A stretch of 64,000 nt of DNA from SFTJ01 sp045613305. GTDB lineage: Bacteria; Bacteroidota; Bacteroidia; Bacteroidales; Muribaculaceae. Made by a program: the position numbers and the translations under genes. Below are positions 1-8,264 of this stretch, one piece after another. The notes under the pieces were generated by a model that was not told the DNA's origin, made no database searches, and worked only from the letters and a program-made list of their open reading frames with translations. Location: assembly GCA_045613305.1 (NCBI GenBank), contig JAZLAU010000011.1:1-64000 (forward strand), in the 5' to 3' direction. Every line of letters begins with the position of its first letter. The first letter of the stretch is position 1.

Positions 1-31
1 CTCAACCTATCATAAAATAAAGAAAAAGTAT

Positions 32-39
32 TATATTTG
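32..39 (+). promoter_or_regulatory. -7 promoter box for hipBA
   Basis: TATATTTG fits the Bacteroidetes -7 consensus TAnnTTTG and lies 24 bases before the hipB start. The expected -33 box would be at about position 8-12, where no clear TTTG is visible, so only the -7 half is seen. Confidence 0.55.
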
Positions 40-63
40 CATATTATATGATATGTTACGGCT

Positions 64-384
64 ATGGCAAAGAGTACAATGGGGACTAAATTGCCCCGAA
101 AATTGGAGCAGAAGATGCAAATTGTTGGCGAGCAAATAAGGCTTGCCCGCTTGCGTCGTAATCTGAGCGTTGCACAGGTGGCGGAGCGTGCTACTTGTTC
201 ACCACTTACGGTTTCACGCATAGAGAAAGGTGCCCCCACAGTGGCGATAGGCATCTATCTGCGTGTGTTGTATGCCTTGCAACTTGATGATGATATTCTC
301 TCTTTGGCAAAGGATGATGAACTCGGCAGGGCGTTACAGGATATGAATTTGCCACAGCGTGAAAGGGCGTCTAAAAAAGAATAG
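64..384 (+). CDS. hipB: HipB-like XRE-family antitoxin/repressor
   Basis: A 106-residue cytoplasmic DNA-binding protein. Residues about 23-80 form a Cro/C1-type helix-turn-helix: QIRLARLRRNLS, then VAERATCSPLTVSRIEKG as the recognition helix region. In HipBA systems HipB neutralises the HipA kinase and represses the shared promoter. The hipA-like gene starts 6 bases after this stop codon, so the two are almost certainly cotranscribed. The ATG follows a TATATTTG promoter box, and the N-terminal basic stretch (LPRKLEQKMQ) precedes the fold. Family membership is secure. That the pair acts as a toxin-antitoxin is inferred from the gene order. Confidence 0.85.
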   Translation: MAKSTMGTKLPRKLEQKMQIVGEQIRLARLRRNLSVAQVAERATCSPLTVSRIEKGAPTVAIGIYLRVLYALQLDDDILSLAKDDELGRALQDMNLPQRERASKKE

Positions 385-390
385 TAGGCT

Positions 391-1653
391 ATGAAGAAAT
401 TGTATGTATATGCCGATTTTGATTGGCTCAAAGAGGTTGAGTTGGTTGGAGAACTTGGTTACGAATCGCTTCGTGGCTCGGACAGTTATAGTTTCAAGTT
501 TGCCGATAGTTGGATAAAGAAGTACAATGCTATCACTTTAAGTGAAGACCTTAACAACTATCCGGGGATACAATATACCCAACCGAATAAAGATATTTTC
601 GGTTGTTTTGCCGATGCACTGCCCGACAGATGGGGACGCACTCTTCTTCTTCGTCGTGAACAGATTTTGGCGCAAGAGGAGAATCGCCCTGTTCGCAGAC
701 TTTCATCATTTGACTTTTTGACGGGTATTGATGACTTTTCCCGTATGGGAGGATTCCGATTCAAAGAAACACTTGATGGCGAGTTCATAAACGCGGACAA
801 CTCTTTGCGTATTCCCCCGTTGACGGACTTACGAGAGCTCATTGCAGCGAGTAAAGAGATTGAGAAAAGCGAGGAGACCAATGCACTCCCCGAAAAACGA
901 TGGATTGCTCAACTTGTGCAGCCGGGTTCTTCGCTCGGAGGTGCTCGCCCCAAAGCAAATGTTGTAGATGCGGACCGTAGTATATATGTCGCAAAGTTCC
1001 CATCACTGAAGGATGATTACGATGCAGGATTGTGGGAACATTTCTGCCACCTATTAGCTAAAAATGCGGGCGTCAGTGCTGCAGAAACAAGGGTGCTTGC
1101 GATAAACGACAAGCATCATACGCTCCTTTCTCGTCGTTTTGATAGAACGGATGATGGCAAGAGAATACATTTTGCATCGGCAATGACACTACTTGGGTTA
1201 TATGATGGCGATAACGCTACAACAGGACACGGCTATTTGGATATTGTTGATTTTATCATTAGCGGTTGCACCGATGTTGATGCGAACTTGCGAGAGTTGT
1301 TCCGCCGAGTGGCATTCAATATATGCGTAAGTAATAGCGATGACCATTTCCGTAATCACGGTTTTCTGCTCACAGCAAAAGGGTGGACGCTATCGCCTGC
1401 ATACGATATGAACCCATCGCTGAATGACCATCAAAGTTTGCTAATTAACAGCAAGACCAACGAATCTGATTTGTCGATTCTGCTCAACTCTTGCGAGGAG
1501 TATATGCTCACACCAGAGGTGGGAAAGAGTATCATCAACGAGGTTGTAACGGCTGTCAAGGATTGGCGAGTATTAGCAAATAGATTAGGTATTGCCAAGA
1601 GAGAAATGACGTTGTTTGAGGGAGTGTTTGATAACAGGATAGATGCTAATTAA
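391..1653 (+). CDS. hipA: HipA-like serine/threonine kinase toxin
   Basis: A 420-residue HipA-fold kinase. The N-terminal subdomain (about 1-110) carries the HipA signature FADALPDRWGR. A Gly/Ser-rich ATP loop lies near residues 179-189 (GSSLGGARPKA). The catalytic loop reads SNSDDHFRN, with Asp317, His319 and Asn322 matching the N-x-D-x-H-x-x-N pattern, and the metal-binding Asp is Asp339 in AYDMNPS. Characterised HipA proteins phosphorylate aminoacyl-tRNA synthetases such as GltX and induce dormancy; the target here is unknown. All kinase motifs are intact, so the enzyme should be active. It follows hipB by 6 bases. Confidence 0.88.
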   Translation: MKKLYVYADFDWLKEVELVGELGYESLRGSDSYSFKFADSWIKKYNAITLSEDLNNYPGIQYTQPNKDIFGCFADALPDRWGRTLLLRREQILAQEENRPVRRLSSFDFLTGIDDFSRMGGFRFKETLDGEFINADNSLRIPPLTDLRELIAASKEIEKSEETNALPEKRWIAQLVQPGSSLGGARPKANVVDADRSIYVAKFPSLKDDYDAGLWEHFCHLLAKNAGVSAAETRVLAINDKHHTLLSRRFDRTDDGKRIHFASAMTLLGLYDGDNATTGHGYLDIVDFIISGCTDVDANLRELFRRVAFNICVSNSDDHFRNHGFLLTAKGWTLSPAYDMNPSLNDHQSLLINSKTNESDLSILLNSCEEYMLTPEVGKSIINEVVTAVKDWRVLANRLGIAKREMTLFEGVFDNRIDAN

Positions 1654-1752
1654 TAGCCTTCAATATAGCATCTTCTCGTATGTTTTACATATACCAAAGT
1701 ACATATGATAACGATATATCTCGTTGAAGCGTTTTTTGGGTTGGAAATAAAG

Positions 1753-1779
1753 CAGTTGGTTAGTCGCACTAACCAGCTG
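1753..1779 (+). repeat. 12-bp inverted repeat after hipA
   Basis: The arms CAGTTGGTTAGT and ACTAACCAGCTG are separated by CGC. The stem could end the hipBA transcript or protect its 3' end. Without a following U-tract it is not a classic intrinsic terminator. Confidence 0.5.
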
Positions 1780-1982
1780 AAATTATTGGAAGGGCAAACA
1801 CCCACTAACGGTGTGCCTTTGTAAAGACAGAGCACACAAGTACACCAGTCCTAAACTATCCTTAGGATGACATTTTTTGACGAGAAATCTTTTTATAGTC
1901 CCTATTCAAATTTTGTCGCCACTATTCTATTATCAACAAGGACATTATTCCAAACTATTGAAATAAAATTCACAAAGTAATT

Positions 1983-2013
1983 CTTGCTTTTGTTAAACTT
2001 TTTTTTACTTTTG
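1983..2013 (+). promoter_or_regulatory. Promoter for the DUF695 / thioredoxin-like pair
   Basis: CTTG at 1983-1986 is followed after 19 bases by TACTTTTG at 2006-2013, an exact TAnnTTTG match. It lies about 80 bases before the DUF695 start. Confidence 0.65.
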
Positions 2014-2091
2014 CATTGGACAAAATAGTTTCCACAACATCTTGTTTTATCTACTCTCATCGAGGAATTATGAGGACAAAAGAAATTAGTT

Positions 2092-2655
2092 ATGACACAT
2101 TTTGACATTAAAAAAACTATTCATAACAGCAATGGCACTATGGGGCTGAAAGACAAATTGTCTGGCAAAAAGAAAACCGTCACTCTCAGCATTCCCGATG
2201 AGACTCTAGCTATTCTTGAAACTGCAAACCTGGATGGCGCGATGGCTTTGATGGTAGTCAATCGAGCATTAAAGAAACATCAGGAAGATTCAGATTTGAA
2301 ACAGGTGTTTGGATATTATTGTTCAATTGTTTTTGATTATGTAGATGTTGATGACAATCTATGGCCAAGTTCAGAAGAATTTGCCATCATGCAAGACTAT
2401 GTTGAGACCTTTGACAAAGGACTAAAGGGCTTGCCGGAGCATCCTAATGCATTATTTGTTGCAAGGGTGACTCACAAAGGAACGTGCCAGATGATATGGA
2501 TGCTTCACAACGCTCAGACTGCTGTTGAATACCTCGATAAAATCATTGCAGAAGGCAATGAAGTAAGATGCTTTGAGTACCATATTGAAGAAGACCCCGA
2601 GTGGGAATGCATAGAATGGTTCCTTCACGACTTTCCCACAAAGAATCAATGTTAA
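2092..2655 (+). CDS. DUF695-type protein
   Basis: A 187-residue protein without signal peptide or membrane segment. The C-terminal two-thirds resembles DUF695: a substrate-independent pattern of aromatic and acidic residues ending in IEEDPEWECIEWFLHD, where the eDpeWe signature is typical. An N-terminal segment (about 1-60) is basic and may form a helix-turn-helix-like or ribbon segment, but I do not recognise it. A later Met at residue 17 (position 2140) is a possible alternative start. DUF695 has no established biochemical role. The next gene begins 40 bases downstream on the same strand, so they may share a transcript. Confidence 0.6.
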   Translation: MTHFDIKKTIHNSNGTMGLKDKLSGKKKTVTLSIPDETLAILETANLDGAMALMVVNRALKKHQEDSDLKQVFGYYCSIVFDYVDVDDNLWPSSEEFAIMQDYVETFDKGLKGLPEHPNALFVARVTHKGTCQMIWMLHNAQTAVEYLDKIIAEGNEVRCFEYHIEEDPEWECIEWFLHDFPTKNQC

Positions 2656-2695
2656 TGAAAAGGCGATACTATTGTTTATTTATATACATATATTT

Positions 2696-3787
2696 ATGAA
2701 AACTAACACAATGCTAATTATGGCTGGTATGGCATTATTGTGCGCTTGCCAACCTGCACAACAATCTAAAACCTACACCGTAACAGGTGTGTTAGAAGAT
2801 TCAACTCAACACGGAAAGAAGGTCTACATCATGCGATATGATGACAATCAATTAATCGACAGCACCTTCATTGAAGGCAATAAGTTTGTATTCAATGGAC
2901 AAGTTGACACTGCATCTTTTTGCCGCATTGACGTAACACACTCCGACTTCGCAAATTTTGTCTTAGAAGGCGGCGACATCAACGTCAACTTGAAAAAACC
3001 CAACAATCCTTCCGGCACCCCACTTAACGATGCAATCAGCCAAATAGCTAATGAACAAGAAGTCCTGTATGAGGAAGTAGGGAAAATGCATCAAGAAATT
3101 AACCAAAAATATGCCGATGACAAAAAGGCTCTTGAGGAAAACCGAAAAAAGTATGTCGATAATCTGAAAGTCGATTTGGTTAAAAAAGCCGAAGAAATAT
3201 ATGCTGTCCACAACAATGACGCTGTAGGATATTTTACAATGCACACAGCTTTTATGAGCCAAATAGACAACGACGCTCGTGAAAAAATTATGACCTCATT
3301 TGGCCCTTGGCTAAAGTCGCAAAAAATGGTTTCAGAAGCACTAACTCAGATGGAGGCTAAAAAGAAAACTGCTGAAGGAATGCCTTTCGTCGACATAAAG
3401 GGCAAAGATGCAGAAGGCAATCCCGCATCCCTTTCCGACTATATAGGCAAAGGCAATTATGTGCTTTTGGACATGTGGGCAAGCTGGTGTGGACCTTGCA
3501 AGGGCGAAATTCCAAATTTGTTAAAATTGCACAACCAATATAAAGACAAAGGATTAACTGTATTAGGACTTTTCGTGTGGGACAAAGATGATAACCTAAA
3601 GAAAGCAATCAAAGAAGATGGAATAGTTTGGCCTCAAATTATCGACACCGATGCAAGCGCTAAAACCATTTATGGCGTGGACGGAATTCCTCACATAATC
3701 CTTTTTGCTCCCGATGGAACAATCTTAAAGCGTAACCTTCGCGGCCAAAACATGATTGACTCTGTGAATGAAGTAATGAAAAAATAG
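2696..3787 (+). CDS. Thioredoxin-like lipoprotein, TlpA/ResA type with DUF4369-like N-terminus
   Basis: The protein has 363 residues when started at the ATG at 2696; the open frame extends upstream only through a TTG codon and lacks a signal there. A lipoprotein signal ends at Cys18 (LLCAC). Residues about 25-110 resemble the DUF4369 beta domain seen before AhpC/TSA-thioredoxin domains in Bacteroidetes. A charged helical linker (about 120-215) follows, then a thioredoxin fold with the redox motif Cys265-Gly-Pro-Cys268 in WASWCGPCK and the cis-Pro region GVDGIPHIIL. It probably reduces or rearranges disulfides at the cell envelope. The partner is unknown. Confidence 0.85.
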   Translation: MKTNTMLIMAGMALLCACQPAQQSKTYTVTGVLEDSTQHGKKVYIMRYDDNQLIDSTFIEGNKFVFNGQVDTASFCRIDVTHSDFANFVLEGGDINVNLKKPNNPSGTPLNDAISQIANEQEVLYEEVGKMHQEINQKYADDKKALEENRKKYVDNLKVDLVKKAEEIYAVHNNDAVGYFTMHTAFMSQIDNDAREKIMTSFGPWLKSQKMVSEALTQMEAKKKTAEGMPFVDIKGKDAEGNPASLSDYIGKGNYVLLDMWASWCGPCKGEIPNLLKLHNQYKDKGLTVLGLFVWDKDDNLKKAIKEDGIVWPQIIDTDASAKTIYGVDGIPHIILFAPDGTILKRNLRGQNMIDSVNEVMKK

Positions 3788-3820
3788 ATTTGATTTTCAA
3801 TATATCTTAATAAAACAAAA

Positions 3821-3869
3821 CAATCAACGCCAAATCACCTCTCTCAAAGGGGAAATTTGGCGTTGATTG
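3821..3869. terminator. Hairpin terminator, 15-bp arms
   Basis: Perfect 15-base arms lie at 3821-3835 and 3855-3869. On the minus strand the stem runs into a T-rich stretch (TGTTTTGTTTTATT). On the plus strand it directly follows the thioredoxin gene. It likely serves both converging transcripts. Confidence 0.7.
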
Positions 3870-3942
3870 CTTATATCACATCTCTCAGCCACACAACGAT
3901 TTTCACCCCTCTTCCGAAAACTAAACGGCGGGCTATTATTAT

Positions 3943-3986
3943 AAAAAAACAGAGTTGGGTACAAAGGCAGCTCACTCCCAACTCTG
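3943..3986 (-). terminator. Intrinsic terminator for the leftward LemA-type operon
   Basis: Arms CAGAGTTGGG (3950-3959) and CCCAACTCTG (3977-3986) are followed on the minus strand by seven T residues (3943-3949). It lies 163 bases past the end of the last gene of that operon. Confidence 0.8.
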
Positions 3987-4061
3987 CATAATAAGTTCAG
4001 TCAGTGTTTCCTTTACACTTATAATATACCCTATCGGGTGTAATTTGCAAGTGCTTAACCC

Positions 4062-4087
4062 ATATTATACCTCATAGGGTATAATAT
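4062..4087. repeat. 26-bp AT-rich palindrome
   Basis: ATATTATACC and GGTATAATAT are perfect inverted arms around a 6-base centre. A related imperfect copy sits at 4021-4045 (ATAATATACCC ... GGGTGTAAT). The paired arrangement could be an operator or another stem in the 3' region of the leftward operon. Confidence 0.45.
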
Positions 4088-4148
4088 CAGAACTTGCCAC
4101 GATAGCAACTTTGCAGCCGCAAAATAGGTCTGCACCAATCCTAATCTG

Positions 4149-4760
4149 TCACTTTTTCACTATATACACTTCTGCAAAGGTGCCGCAGCCGAGGTCGCGG
4201 CTGGCACACCAATTAACCAATGCGCCCTGGGGCTGATTGTTGCAGATTTCGTCGTCGTGCTTGGTCTCGAAAAATTTCACAGTAATGGCAAGTTGTGGTG
4301 TATCCCACTTGAACTCCGTTCCCTGGTCGTAGGTATGCGCCACTTCTTCATTTATTTCTGCCTTTTGCATGCCTGTGTAGCGCTGCGCAAGATACTTAAG
4401 TATGTAGTTGAACGAACGCTCAACATCAACGTTGCTCGAACTTTGTGCGTAGTGCATATTTGATGCCGAGAGTTCTATTTCTTGAATCTCATTGTTTGCG
4501 TCAAACTTCACTTTGGTATGCGGAAAATATTCTAAAATCTTCTCATCGGTCAATTGCCATTCCAACGACGCTGCGTTAGAACTTTCTACATAACCCTTTG
4601 CCACGCAGGTTTCTAAGTTATCGCCCACATTAATCATCCTAAAAAACTCCACAGGCTGAGGAGTTTCGGCTTTCTGTTCCTGCTTTTGGTTTCCGCACGA
4701 CGCCATCAGCGCAAGCAATGCCAATGACATCATCAGTGATTTCACAAGATTTTTCTTCAT
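4149..4760 (-). CDS. Predicted lipoprotein of unknown function
   Basis: A 203-residue protein with a lipoprotein signal peptide; the lipobox MASC places the modified residue at Cys22. A short polar linker (QKQEQKAETPQP) is followed by a mixed alpha/beta domain of about 165 residues with four cysteines in its last 40 residues (ICNNQPQG, WCASRDLGCG), possibly forming disulfides. I do not recognise the family. It is the last gene of a leftward group behind the LemA-like protein and a membrane protein, with an 86-base gap, and is probably anchored in the envelope near them. Confidence 0.6.
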   Translation of the reverse strand: MKKNLVKSLMMSLALLALMASCGNQKQEQKAETPQPVEFFRMINVGDNLETCVAKGYVESSNAASLEWQLTDEKILEYFPHTKVKFDANNEIQEIELSASNMHYAQSSSNVDVERSFNYILKYLAQRYTGMQKAEINEEVAHTYDQGTEFKWDTPQLAITVKFFETKHDDEICNNQPQGALVNWCASRDLGCGTFAEVYIVKK

Positions 4761-4846
4761 ATTCTTATATAGGGGGTATAGTTCTTTATCTTGGTTTTAT
4801 TTTATAATTCTGGGTAGCATGCGCAGCCTGCAACCATCAGCCATAT

Positions 4847-5989
4847 TTACATTATTGAGTAAAAATACCACATCGCGCCACACGTCAAGGCCGACACGGC
4901 TGCCATAAGCAGCACTTGCTTTGGAGTGAGACGCACAGTCAGGTAATTGAAATCGGAAAAACTCTTTCGCTGCCACTTGTCGATATTGTCGCGCAGCCAA
5001 TCAAGGAAAGCCATCAAGTCGATAGCCGTATTGTTACGGAAATAGGTTTCTATTGCCACCTCAAGCACCGGTTCGTCCATCCAACTGAAGGCGTTGCACC
5101 ACTTCACCTTGTCGTCGCCGATGCCAAGGCACACCACCAACTCGTTTTTGTTGCCGCCATGCCAATAGGCACGCTGGTCTTCGGCCACCGTGATTCCCTG
5201 CTCTGCATTATAGAATATCACATACAGGCGCACCTCATGCGATGGCCCGTATAGCGCGTTAAATGCCTTATATTTTTTAACCACATCGCTGGGCACATCA
5301 AGGCCCATAATGGGATTTTGGTCAAAATTATATTCCGGATAATCGAAAAGCATCGAATTATCGCTTTCGCTCCGGTCCTCAAACTTAAATATAGAGTTTG
5401 AATTCCTGATCTTGTTAACGTACTTATGCTCTTCGGTGAGCGTAATAAGGCAGCGGCATATATCCTCATTGTCAAACGGAGTGTCCTCTTTGGGGTAATA
5501 GTCTAAGCAGTCCTGAAAAAATATTTCGCTACCATATCTCACGCCGCCTCTAATTCTTGAACCTGTGATAGAGAACTCATGCGTATCTACTTCCCACAAC
5601 TGTTGCGCATAGTCGAAAAAATCCTCATCGCACTCATAACTCGAGCCTATGCTTGTTTCATAAGTCCATTTAGGCGGGTGATAATCGTAGCGTATTCTCT
5701 CCACTTCGCGGTATATGGTATTGCCATTACTGTCCTTGCCACAAGGCACTTGTTCGGTGTAACGCACTATCTCATGCCAACTGTCCTCAAAGCACATACT
5801 CACCACATATGAGCCCAAGTATTCGGTCGACATAATGCGTCGGCGGCGCTGATAATAGTGCACAATGCCAGTAACGACGAGCGGAACTCCCGCCATCGCC
5901 GCATAGGCCGCAATTTCTAATCTGCCATTGGTCAAGACATATAGCGCCAGACACACTGCCAGCGGTATAAGATATGGCACTACCACCAT
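4847..5989 (-). CDS. Membrane protein of unknown function, partner of the LemA-like protein
   Basis: A 380-residue protein with two adjacent membrane segments near the N-terminus (about 3-20 and 26-44), a basic stop (YQRRRR), a soluble domain of about 300 residues rich in aromatic and acidic residues, and one C-terminal membrane segment (about 357-378). I do not recognise the soluble domain. It begins 12 bases after the LemA-like gene, so the two are surely cotranscribed. LemA proteins often sit beside membrane proteins of unknown role, so this may be a partner exposing its large domain on one face of the inner membrane. Confidence 0.6.
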   Translation of the reverse strand: MVVVPYLIPLAVCLALYVLTNGRLEIAAYAAMAGVPLVVTGIVHYYQRRRRIMSTEYLGSYVVSMCFEDSWHEIVRYTEQVPCGKDSNGNTIYREVERIRYDYHPPKWTYETSIGSSYECDEDFFDYAQQLWEVDTHEFSITGSRIRGGVRYGSEIFFQDCLDYYPKEDTPFDNEDICRCLITLTEEHKYVNKIRNSNSIFKFEDRSESDNSMLFDYPEYNFDQNPIMGLDVPSDVVKKYKAFNALYGPSHEVRLYVIFYNAEQGITVAEDQRAYWHGGNKNELVVCLGIGDDKVKWCNAFSWMDEPVLEVAIETYFRNNTAIDLMAFLDWLRDNIDKWQRKSFSDFNYLTVRLTPKQVLLMAAVSALTCGAMWYFYSIM

Positions 5990-6001
5990 GAGTTTAACGC
6001 A

Positions 6002-6535
6002 TTATTTGTTTTCAAACATCTCAATTTCGTCATCGATGGCAGTTTCAAGCAACGCCTTGGTTTTAGTCGACGAAATCACTTCATATTCAATAGGTTGCTT
6101 ATTGCTCACAAACCATCGCGAAGGATAGTTTTCAATCAGCGATTCACGTTCACGAATCACATCAAGCATACGAGTTTGAGCATTGTGCAAGTGCGAGCGC
6201 TGAACCTCTATGGCCTGCATCAAGTCTTGAAAAAGTGCCACATTAAAGTCGGGATTATCTTCCTTAATCCACTTAAACGAATCCATGCTGTTGCCATAAC
6301 GGCCGCTGATTAGTTCTGGATAGATTTTTTCAAACGTGTCACGGTATTTTTCTGTAACATTCGCCTTTTGCTTTATGACCTTCCACATCTTGTCGTGAAC
6401 GCTTTCTATTACGCCCAACTGTGCTTCGGCCTCCTTACGCAAGTTGATTTCTTTATTGTTGTACGAAAAATACATTCCCACAAGAGCAACTACTATCACT
6501 CCCAACACAATGATTAAAATAAGTTCCATTGTCAT
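6002..6535 (-). CDS. LemA family protein
   Basis: A 177-residue protein. A single N-terminal membrane segment (about 4-24) is followed by the LemA-type sequence YFSYNNKEINLRKEAEAQLG and a long helical bundle, ending in an acidic tail (IDDEIEMFENK). LemA proteins are anchored helical-bundle proteins whose biochemical role is not settled. The usual LIPNLV motif is not obvious, so this is a divergent member. A second Met two codons in (6529) is an alternative start. Its promoter box lies at 6588-6595 on the minus strand. It leads a three-gene operon with the following membrane protein and lipoprotein. Confidence 0.7.
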   Translation of the reverse strand: MTMELILIIVLGVIVVALVGMYFSYNNKEINLRKEAEAQLGVIESVHDKMWKVIKQKANVTEKYRDTFEKIYPELISGRYGNSMDSFKWIKEDNPDFNVALFQDLMQAIEVQRSHLHNAQTRMLDVIRERESLIENYPSRWFVSNKQPIEYEVISSTKTKALLETAIDDEIEMFENK

Positions 6536-6579
6536 AACGATTCAAAGTTTTTAAAATTATTCAAACTATTCTCTACTAA

Positions 6580-6595
6580 TATATTTGCAAATATA
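6580..6595. promoter_or_regulatory. Perfect palindrome made of two face-to-face -7 boxes
   Basis: TATATTTG on the plus strand (6580-6587) abuts TATATTTG on the minus strand (6588-6595), giving a 16-base perfect palindrome. The minus-strand copy would serve the LemA-like operon 45 bases away. The plus-strand copy points at the DUF2851 gene. No good -33 box accompanies either. Confidence 0.55.
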
Positions 6596-6733
6596 ACCTT
6601 TTTTCTCAACTATATGGCACAATAAGTCTAAAAAACAAGCCCCCAGCATGCTAAATAGCCCCAAAAAACGGCCATACGTAAGACTCCCATTTAAATGAGC
6701 CCGAAAAAATGGTGTTAATCGGAATTTTCTGAC

Positions 6734-6741
6734 TACATTTG
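6734..6741 (+). promoter_or_regulatory. -7 box immediately before the DUF2851 start
   Basis: TACATTTG ends 5 bases before the ATG at 6747. Because transcription starts only a few bases after this box in Bacteroidetes, a transcript from it would have little or no leader. Confidence 0.45.
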
Positions 6742-6746
6742 TGAGG

Positions 6747-8030
6747 ATGGAAAAGTTGATGCAATATATCTGGGCGCACCGCCTATACCTGAGCGAAGAC
6801 ATGGTGACCAACGATGGCCGCCAAGTGCGCGTAATAGATCCCGGCAGGCTAAACACCGACGCGGGTCCCGACTTCTTTAACGCCAAGGTTAGCATCGACG
6901 GACACTTGTGGGTGGGCAACATTGAGATGCACGTCAGAGCCAGCGACTGGAAACGCCACAATCACCACCTCGACCAAGCCTACGACTCGGTGATTTTGCA
7001 TGTGGTGGAAAAAGACGATGCCCCGGTGCTTCGCACCAACGGAGAGCGAATTCCGCAACTGGTGCTGCAAGTGAACCCTCACTTCAACGAAAACTACACA
7101 CAACTCTTAAACCGCAAAACCGAACTCCCCTGCTCCGACCGCATTGCCGAAGTGCCCTCGCTCTACATCACCGAGTGGATACAGGCTCTTGCATTCGAAC
7201 GCTTGCACAGCAAGGTGGCACGGCTCGAAGATTTGTGCAACGCATTTTGCGGCAGTTGGGAAGACATTTGCTACGTTACGCTGGCTCGCAACCTGGGTTT
7301 TGGCATCAACAACGATGCTTTCGAACGGCTTGCGCGCCGCACTCCGCTACAACTTCTGCACAAGCACAGCGACTCTTTGCTGCAAATCGAAGCCATGCTT
7401 TTCGGCCAAGCCGGAATGCTATATCCCGACCAAAACCCTTCTGACTCTTATTATCAGCAGTTGTGCAGCGAATATGCATTCCTGTCAAACAAATTCTCGC
7501 TCAGTCCCATCGAAGGCCACTCGTGGAAGATGTTCCGCATCAGGCCTCAAAATTTCCCGCATCGCAGAATCGCAATGCTGGCTCAGTTTGTGCACGGCGG
7601 ATTCAACCTTATGAGCAAAATTCTTGATGCAAAAAACGAAAAAGAACTTCGTGAACTGTTCTCCGTGAACCTAACCGGCTACTGGGCAAACCACTTCTCG
7701 TTTGGCAAACCCGTAGACACCGAAAGCCGCGCTTTGGGCAACAAAAGCATCGACATAATTCTCATCAACACCGTGGCCCCACTTATATATGCCCGCGGCG
7801 AACTCACCAACGACTACGACATGACCGACCGAGCCATTGCTCTGCTCGAACAGATTAAGCCCGAAAGCAATTCCATTATCGACCACTTTAAGTTTGCAGG
7901 AATAAAGTGCAACGACGCACTCACTACACAAGCACTCATACAACTGCGACGCGAATATTGCGAAGCCCACAAGTGCCTTTATTGCCGCATAGGCCACCGA
8001 TTGTTGAGTCACGACGCACGCAAAAAATAG
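6747..8030 (+). CDS. DUF2851 family protein
   Basis: A 427-residue cytoplasmic protein from the ATG at 6747; a GTG two codons upstream is possible, but family members start MEKL-QYIW. The N-terminus shows the family signature VIDPGRLNTDAGPDFFNA followed by GHLWVGNIEMH and a D-WKRHNHH stretch. Conserved Asp, His and Glu residues in this section hint at a nuclease- or metal-binding-like site, which is my inference. A C-terminal Cys pair (CLYC) near residue 415 is typical of the family. No function is established. It stands alone between the LemA operon and a secreted glycosidase. Confidence 0.8.
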   Translation: MEKLMQYIWAHRLYLSEDMVTNDGRQVRVIDPGRLNTDAGPDFFNAKVSIDGHLWVGNIEMHVRASDWKRHNHHLDQAYDSVILHVVEKDDAPVLRTNGERIPQLVLQVNPHFNENYTQLLNRKTELPCSDRIAEVPSLYITEWIQALAFERLHSKVARLEDLCNAFCGSWEDICYVTLARNLGFGINNDAFERLARRTPLQLLHKHSDSLLQIEAMLFGQAGMLYPDQNPSDSYYQQLCSEYAFLSNKFSLSPIEGHSWKMFRIRPQNFPHRRIAMLAQFVHGGFNLMSKILDAKNEKELRELFSVNLTGYWANHFSFGKPVDTESRALGNKSIDIILINTVAPLIYARGELTNDYDMTDRAIALLEQIKPESNSIIDHFKFAGIKCNDALTTQALIQLRREYCEAHKCLYCRIGHRLLSHDARKK

Positions 8031-8195
8031 TGCTTGGCGGCATCACGCCATGCCCTTCTGTGAAAGCATCGGCTTGGATTGCTTCCTCTCGCTGCACCCA
8101 CTTCCTTCGGGGCACAACTATGCATCTGGCAACAAAATATTAATAAAATATTAATATACTCCCCAATTTTAACATTATATATGACATTTTATGCC

Positions 8196-8203
8196 TAACT
8201 TTG
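8196..8203 (+). promoter_or_regulatory. -7 promoter box of the giant GH2 gene
   Basis: TAACTTTG matches TAnnTTTG and lies 61 bases before the ATG at 8265, with AT-rich DNA upstream. Confidence 0.6.
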
Positions 8204-8264
8204 CAGCGAAAATTTCTACACCGAATCAAAACCAAATATTTAATCATAAACTACAAAAATTTTC

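Larger units (their letters stand above)
1654..2091. other. Intergenic region with a hairpin and a promoter
   Basis: No convincing gene is seen in these 438 bases. It holds an inverted repeat at 1753-1779, with 12-base arms (one T/C difference, pairing as G-U in RNA) and a CGC loop, but no T-run follows on either strand. The promoter of the next gene lies at 1983-2013. Confidence 0.5.

Noticed and set aside
1650..2108. Two short open frames on the minus strand between hipA and the DUF695 gene
   Set aside because: They are low-complexity, have no promoter or family match, and cover the promoter of the next gene.
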